From contig OX345648.1 of the NCBI GenBank assembly GCA_947044365.1, forward strand, positions 1,563,501 through 1,627,500: a DNA stretch of 64,000 nucleotides. The letters run 5' to 3'. A program made the position numbers and the translations under genes. This document shows positions 22,701-31,700 of this stretch, piece after piece. The stretch comes from Petrosia ficiformis. Its lineage: Eukaryota > Porifera > Demospongiae > Haplosclerida > Petrosiidae. How positions within the stretch are numbered: position 1 is the stretch's first letter; each line of letters begins with the position of its first letter. The notes under the pieces are model-generated. The model ran no database searches. It had not been told where the DNA came from and was given only the letters and a program-made list of their open reading frames with translations.

Positions 22701-25700
22701 AATGTTCACCAGAACGAGAAAGACCTTCAATGGCATTTTTAGCTGATCCATCCTTCAGAGCATTTTGAAGATAGACCAACTTTTCAGCATCAGACAAGTT
22801 GGTGCGGTCATGTACTGAAGCACAAAATTGTCCCCAAAATTGTTTCCAGTTCAGTAAGTTGCCATCAAAAGTAGGGACTTCCAATTTGGGGAGCTTAACT
22901 CCAGTACAAGTACTATCTACAACAGGTGTAGGGGTAGATTTGGTTCTTAGACTGCATGAGTTGATTAACTTTCGGATCACATGAGAGCATTCGAATAGCA
23001 TTTTTTCAAGTTTTGAGTGAGAGGTGAATAAACTATGGACTTCTTCATCGTCCAGCATTAGTAATCTGCCATTCAGTTCAGCTAATTCCCTTTTGTAGTC
23101 AGCTACTTGCTCTTGATATTGTTGCAAAAGAGATATATCATCAACATCTTCAGGTAGGGAAGTTACCGTATTATGAAGATTGAAAGTGCTTTCTTCCAAA
23201 TAAGATAACTTACGAGAGAGTAGTCTGTGGTCGTCAGTCACAGCGGGTGTGGCCTTAGAATACAAACGTTCAATACGCATGTTCAACTCGGCGACAATGT
23301 CGTCATGTTTGTCCAATATCTCTTGTTCTTTTTCTAGGGAATCTTCATCCTCATCATCCAGAAGATCGATTAGCTGGAAGTGGTAGTTCTTCAATTCGGA
23401 ATCCAAAGTTTCAAGTTTTATGGCTAACTGCCGCGCGTGACCTGGGGTTCCAGGTTGCTCAGCGACGTCCTCCAACTCTTTAATACGGCTATCCAATCGA
23501 GTAATTGAGGCTCGTACTACTCCTCTTCTTTTCCTCAGTTTGGAGACTTCGCGGCGTAAAGATTCACCATCCATGTCAGCAAAGTTCAAGTGGAAGCAGG
23601 CAAAATAGAGGGCTGTAACAGTGAGTAAAACCAAATGCGAGAGACTATCTGAGAACAAGCCAATGAGAGTGCGAATGATCTTGTTATATCCGGTTCGGCG
23701 GACCAAAAATGTTAGGACTTAACTCAGATTTACCAAAATAGATCATCAAAAGAATAACAACCAAGTTGATATTAATATACACACAGACACACTGAAAAAA
23801 AACTAAATTGTACAAAGTATTTATAGAAAACTAATGTCTAGAATGTTCTAGAACATAACATGTGGTCCTACATGTGCTAAGGAATGATCCAGAAAAATAA
23901 TTATAGAAGTGTTAAATGAAACATGTGACATTACAGTACAAGAGTACATAAATTAATGAAATAAGTACAAAACACTCACTTAACACCAAACAAGCACAAT
24001 ACACCTACTTAGTACCATGGTTTATATAATAAATTATATATTATACTTATATACATAATAATATATGTATATTATTATATATAATTATAATATAATAATT
24101 ATATATACATGCATGCACATCATTATTATAATTATTTTTGCAACACTTTTCAAGTTTGTGTTAATCTTTATAGTTACTACTATTTTAAAGTTTTAGTGAT
24201 GATTGTTATTGCTATCACTATTCCTAATAGTGATGTACAATACTTAAAGTGGTATTCTGTTACATTAGAATGACCAGTCATTTCTTCACATGGCATGTTG
24301 GAATGGAGACTTGGATGTGATTAAGCTCCTGTTCGAGAAGTCATCAACAGATTTCAAAATTGCTGAGATCGTTGATAAGGTGAGTAATTGTTTTGTTACT
24401 ATTACTTCATAGAAATGAATTCCTGTGAAACTAGATGACAACATCTTGTAAAATCTTCCATTGTGTATGTACTGTTGACCACTATGGTGCATGGTTGCAT
24501 TATTATCATTTACATGTAAAAAAGAGTACATTTCTCATGAGGTTTTGATGTAGTGTGTCTGTTTATTATAGAGTATGTACATGTTTACATTAAAATATAC
24601 TCTGCCATCTATGATCATTGGAAAAAAACAATAATATTCATTTCTTGCTCGTACTGAGATGATATGCAGTTATTAATTTTCAGTCTGATATATAATTGTT
24701 TTCACATCAAACAAATCTCCAGTGTCTTGCCTTCTATGTTCATTTTGAGCTTAATCAACAGTTACTTGTTGATTAAGCTCAATATGGACACAGAAGGCAA
24801 GGCAAGGCATTCACAAAACTGTATTTATGTTTTCTTACTCTAGTATACAGTAGTTCATGCTCATATCTGAATGGGCTAGCTAATAACTGATGAATAGATT
24901 AATTGAGAAAGAAACAAATTATGCAGACAAATGGAATGGTTGTAATGTACACAGAAATGTATTATTATAGTCATTACTTTACACAAATATATAAATCTTA
25001 CTATTGTTAAAAGCGAATAACTTGGTTTGAAAAGAAAATTCAATGGTTCTTAACTGCTTGATTGTTGCTTAATTTAAGTTTTTAATAACAAACCACAAGT
25101 CAACAACTACAAACTAGGGATGGGCGATTATGAAAATACGAGTCAACGATTATTGCGATTATTGGCTACCTTACATATCATGTGTATATAGATTTCATTC
25201 AACAATCAAATTGATACCTTTTATTTGTTGAGAGAACAGTGTTGAAAAATTGATTTAGATGTGATAGTACTGAAAACCTGAAGTTATGACACAATAATCA
25301 GTATTTTTGTGACCACGATATGGCCGATAACATTATCACAGGAAATTTTAATCACGATTATCACAATAATCCAAATATTGCCTCCCTACTACAAACCAAA
25401 ATCACATTTCTGATTAGTTCAGTATTCTAAAAAAATATAACTATATATATAACTAATATTTTATAGAATCAGATTACACCACTTCATGTTGCGGTATCAA
25501 ATGGTAAACTTGAGGCTGTGAATTTGTTAGTTGACAATGGAGCTCCTCTTGATAAAGCTAACAAGGTCAGTAGATTATGAAATACTATGACAGCCATTCA
25601 GAAAAACAAGGGAAAAAAATAATTTTGAAAAATGTGTTTCAATAAACATGGATGTCAAAACCCAGAATGTATTGAAACAAGGTCGGGATAATACTAACAC

Positions 25701-28700
25701 GGGAGAGGACCCAAAATGAAACAAATCACTTCCACTTAACCCTACATAAGTTCTTTGTCTTTTTCTTTATAATGGTGTAGGTTTTTACGTAGGATTATGT
25801 GGATGTTTTTTGGGTCCTACATTAACCTCCACTATCCCAACCTTGTCGAAATACATTTTGGGTTTTGACATTCCTATATCTTTTTATCTTTCTTATTAAA
25901 AACATTTTTATTCGTTTATTACTGCAAATTGCACAATCCTTCTCTGCCTTTTTAGGGTGGTAGATGTCCTCATCAAACTGCTGCAAGATGTGGACACACA
26001 AAAATTCTTGATATGTTATTGGAGAAAGGAAGTGACATACAAGCAGTTGATTATGTAAGTCAGTTATTGTAACTTACATGTATATACATAACGAATGTCA
26101 GTATTAAATTAAATTATATTCAAACTACTGCAATTTTGTAACTATAGTATGCTGTACAGCCTACAAATAACTGTTTTAAAACATTAATGTGTCAACATAT
26201 CAGAAAGTATGATAGTACTCCCTATGTAGGATCACTAGGATGGCTCTGAAAAAAAATGGCCGTCCATACATTTGAATATATGCAACTAATGAGTTGAAAT
26301 CTCTGCTATATAATAAGTTTAAATACACACTTACCTTTTGATATTGAGTATTTTTATGTCTCATAATAACGTCTAGATAGCCAGAGAAATTTGTTATAGT
26401 AGAGAACTAGCGAGTACCAAAACATGCAAAACCTTCTTCATAATTTTATTATTCTTTTTTCATAAAAAAAAAAACAACAATTTCTACATGTACATTTCAG
26501 GAGGTATAAAATTTGTTCTAGCACAAATAAAAAATTATGTTATGTTATGTAATATATCTGCAACATAAATAGTACTTCTTTTCCTTTTTACTGAAATAAA
26601 TAATAATTTATTCTATATATTTTTTTGTTTTAGGATGGAGATAGTTTAGTTCACTTAGCTGCTGCCAGTGGTGAGCCGGAGGTTCTTAGATATCTTTGGT
26701 ATAAGGGAGAAGATATTCAGAAAAGGAATCCGGTTAGTAATGTCATTCAGTGTTTTGTAGCAAAACAAAAACTATGATGAAAAGATGTTTATGTAAAAGG
26801 TCCCAAAGAGGTTTCATTGTATCATTAGTGTGGGAGTTATTTGTAAAACTATATGCGTAGTTTCACTAATAAAATACCAAGACTGTATGCAAACTTTGCA
26901 AAGGTGTTTGTAAAGTGCACATGTATAAGATCCCAGTCATAGAATGTACCGTTAGTTGCAAATAGTATATGTAATATTATGATTCTTCATTTGCAGCTTG
27001 TTGTAGCCTGATGAAATACTGATATGTAATTAGTGCTTTAACAATAAGGCTTTGTATGAGCCTCAATTAATTAACTCTTTGCGCCCCATAATTAAACGAC
27101 AGACATTATTGCACTCAGTTAGAGAGAAGACCATGAAAGCTACAGATACCAAAATCATGCTTTATTAGTTGCAGAAAAGCAACAAAGCAAGTGTTTAAAA
27201 GTGCAGCAGTTAGTGGCAATGCCCACACTTAGTGCCTTTGTCACTTATAATTATGGGATTGGCAGGTTGTGTAGCTTCGATTTTTGCACTGATTTAAAGC
27301 ACATTTAGTGGACTGTCTTGTGTAAAAATGTATTTGAAAATATAAGAAATTAAAAAAAGCAACCATTTATACCTATAGACATCAACTGGATTTATATTTG
27401 GTTTTCCAGCAAAAGAAATGTCTCAGCTACCCACCAGATTGCAATGGCAGGGTCACTGAAACTCCAAATTATGTAATAAGAGAGGGGGCTGCACCCCCTT
27501 TGAATTCCACTCAACTGAGGTTATCCATTTTAAATTCCCCCCTATACTCTATATTTAGGCCAAAGTGCGGCCAAAAAGACATCAAATTTTTTCTTTTTTA
27601 TGGGCTTATCACTGAAACCAATTACGAACATTTGGAGTGCTTCGTCACACTGGAAACACACTTCCAAGTATGTAGAGGACTGATGTCACAGATATGTGAC
27701 ATCAGTCCTCTTAGGGTTAAGTTAACTAATGATATTATGATAGTTTTATGGCTCACTGAATCATCCCTATGATTGTTTTCTCACAGTTCGAACTATAATA
27801 TAAATAATGTTTGTCACATCCACATTGTGTATGTAGTCAAGGAAGATGCATCACTCCAGGGGCTTAAGTTCTTGGTCAAGTAATACAGTACTGTAAACAG
27901 AGTACAGACTAGCAGAATAAAAGTACATGTAGGTTATAAAGACAGCAACTGATACCTGATGTTGTAGCAAAAAGATATTATGTAAGAATCTTATTAAAAA
28001 GTAATAACAGTGGGAAAACAAATAACTTTAATAGTCTATTGAGTTTTGAACACAGCCAAAATAACAAGATATACATGTATGGAGAAAAATGTATCCCTAA
28101 GATTGCTTTGATTCAGTAATCATGGCTGACATTCTCATGTCTTGAACACAACATTACCTACTCTTCTTAGAGGTTCTTGTAGAACTTTAGAAATGTATTA
28201 CACCTAAAACAGCTATTAGTTCCAGTTTTTACATAAAGCTACAAGTAGCTCTTCCTGGTGGTCTGTAGAGCTGAATCGCATGTTCTATTATACGTGCCAT
28301 GCCTATTAGCCCTTTCAATCTTGCAACAGAGACATATTTGAAATATCCTTGATCAAGCATAATAATTATTACTTTGTGTGAGATGTGGCTCAGCATCACA
28401 GATGCAACTGAATGTAGGTTCTTTGCAACTTTCTGGACCTCCTGGAGCAATCTAACATTTTGCAGAATACCCTTGTCATCTACAGTATTTTTGGGTGTGA
28501 TACATCAAGATCCAGTGAACAGTTTAATTTAGTATTCAGTTACACTTTCTTTCTAGCAGGAAGTTTTATAATTATAATCCTATAAAACTCAAATCGAACC
28601 TTCCTTAACTACATACGTATACAACACATAGTCGCACAAGTGACACAAGCATATATATATATATATATTTCGAACCTGTGGGAAAGCAATTATAGAAATA

Positions 28701-31700
28701 GCCCTGCGGGCCATAAAAACATTTTTAGCGCACTTCCATGTGCTGACTTTGCCCAGGTACCATTTTCTTTCTGCAGTTGCTTATGGTGTCTTTCTGCAAC
28801 TAACGAAGAATGAATTTCACAACTTTAGATTGCTTAATGCTTCAGCTCTCCAGCAAAAGAAATTAGAATCTTGTATCTTGTAAAATGCAGGAGTTATCGA
28901 GCTAAGAACAGTTGTTTCTGTAATGCCCCACCCACACAATTTGTTTAATTCACGCATGCATGATACTATTACCTTGGTTACACCAATTGTGAAACTGGGA
29001 AGTTATAAACCAGTATATAACTTCCAATATGCAAAATATAACATATTATGTTACTATTACTATTACCTTAAAAATCAGTATAATTATTATTTTACTGTTA
29101 CTATCACCTCTTAAGTCAATGTAATATATTACTATTGCCATTACGCTAAAAATCAGTTTATTACTATTACTATTACTATTACTGCCTAGCCTAAGTCAGT
29201 TTTACTGTTATGGATTACTAGCGCATTTGAGGTTTCTTTGAAGTTCTTTCATGTTTTAAACTAAATGCATTTAATGTTCATGAGTTTCTCAAAAACAGAA
29301 CCAGTAAGTCTGCACCTTTCTGGCTGAATAAAATTCCCTCTATTACTGCCCCAATTACTTAAGGTCAATTACAATTACTATTACTATTACCTCAACATTG
29401 AGATTGTATATTACTATTATTAATACTATTATTTGACTGTCTATTACTATTACTTCAGTTTTTAAATTATCTATTACTATTACTGTTACTATTACATTGA
29501 AATATGTAATCTTTACTATTACATTTACTATTATCTATTACTATTACCCCATGTCTGAATTATTAGCAACAACATGTTAACAAGCTATAAAATATTATAA
29601 AAATACAATGAACCCGTGGAAAAGCAATCATAGGGATGGCCTTAAAAAGTAAATTATCAGCCACACCCAAAGCCACATCCATTTATTTCACCACATATAC
29701 ATCACAACCACTCTATCCACTAATTTTTGAGCTCAACTACTGCCATAGATTCTGTATCTCCTCCTACTGACAATGATTTTATTAATTTCCTGGTTGTTAT
29801 TGAGCTTCAAGTTATTAATAATTCTGAAAAAAAAAGTCAATTATATTATTTCTGTTTATTTTTATAGAAAACTGGAGAGATGCCAATTCACAAAGCAGCA
29901 GCAATACATCCTTTTGCTTATCGTACAGGTGCTCTTGAGTTTCTCATTAGCAAAGGAGCACGACTTGATGTCGAAGACAAGGTACACACTGTAATGATTA
30001 TCTGCATACTACAGCAACTAAATTATAATTATGTAAATGTAATTATAATAATTATGGTGATGTGGTTGTGAAGTAATTACATAGTATTTTACCTTTACAT
30101 TAATTATAAATTATCAGTTGAAATTTACAAAAAGTGTGAATTGTAAGTTTGCGGCGACACACAAATATGAGTTTGGAAAAACGATGATTTATATGGTGTA
30201 ACACAAACACAAATTTCATCATATCATATCACTTGTTACTGAAGAAGACTGGTATAATTATGCATTTTTGTTATGGTGAATTTATTTCTTTATATAGAGT
30301 GGTAACCGACCTATTGATCTTGCAAAGAATAGTTTTGATCATTACCGTATTCTGAGAAATAATATGGTAAGCTTAATCTATCTTCATTATTCATTGCAAA
30401 ATTACTTAATGACTATACATAACAAGTGTATATAGAGAAAAAATACATCCCTATATTTGCTTTGTGATGACTATGTATTAAGCATTGCTGATGGCACTAG
30501 TGTCTCTACCTTTCTGTGTACTCGAAAGCTGGGGCCTGAAGAAGTAAGTATATAAGCCTGACTGCAGTCTAAGTACACAGATCTTTGATGAACTGACTGA
30601 AGTACTCCTTCAAGGTTCTAAATGATGACTTCCTCATATCTGAAACTTAACAACTTATTATACTTACTTGTTAAATATTCTTGCATAATATTTATACTGT
30701 TTCTCTGCTATATATAACAGTTATTAGCAGTTTCTGAATCTTCCTGGCTTGTCTGTAGCTCGAAGAGCCTCGAACGCGCGTTCTTTTACGCGCCACGCCC
30801 ATTAATTGACCGAGCCCCCGGGAATGACGCAACTTCCTTAACTACGTATACAACGCATAGTCGCGCAAGTGACACAAACATATATATATATATATATATA
30901 ATACATTAAACCCCGTGGAAAGCAATTATAGGGATGGCCCTACGGGCCATAATTACATTTTATTGTAAGCATAATGATACTACTATAATTATAATAAGCA
31001 GTGTTTGTTTATGGTCTGATTTCAAAATGGTGTATATTGATTTTACAAAAATTACTCCTTTCGTTGAAGTATTTTTTTTCACTTTTTGCAGAGGCAAAAA
31101 GGGCTGGATGAGAAACGAAAAGGTTGTAAGGATGCTTTTGTTCATAATTATAATAATGTTATAATGTGTCAAGCAATGAAGCTATTGTTTACAGAACACT
31201 TGTTGTGTTAGCCACCTATAGCAGCTGACATTTGAACTAGTATTACATTTGCACTTTTGCACAAGCTCCAGTGGCTTAGTGTTTAAGAGCAGCCAATCAG
31301 GAATCAGTCTTAAATCCCAGTTGGTGTGTGGGCTTAAAATTATCTATAAATTGTAATAATCAGGGGTGTCAGAGGCATGTTTGATGTGGGTGGGGCTCAT
31401 AACACAGCGCATGTAGTGTGCCATCAGCAAGCACCTGTCAGCAGACTCTTGGAACTCCTAACTTTATTGATTACAAGATCCAAATTATAACCAAAACAGC
31501 TCAACCTTGTAATAGCAACTAGAATTGTTTTGCAAATGTTCCATTCATAAAGAGTATATCAAGATGTGATTCCTTAATACTCATTTGTATGGTCTTCAAC
31601 AATGTATGTGTAGCCAATGGTTTTGTAGTCAATACAATTTATGTATAATTATAGTGCACAGTGGCAGTAGAGAAAGAAACAGATCCTACCACTAATTTTT

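Larger units (their letters stand above)
17712..23992 (-). mobile_element. Full-length BEL/Pao LTR retrotransposon
   Basis: This 6.28-kb element lies on the - strand and is bounded by two 283-bp direct LTRs that look identical by eye. It encloses one long polyprotein frame with no stop or frameshift. The flanking 5-mers AGCGC (17707-17711) and AGCAC (23993-23997) match at 4 of 5 positions, the target-duplication size seen for BEL/Pao. Identical LTRs imply a recent insertion. It sits antisense inside the 9.6-kb intron of the ankyrin-TIR gene. No env-like frame was recognised. The sequence before the 3' LTR (17995-18030) is GC-rich and palindromic and is not an obvious polypurine tract. Confidence 0.96.
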
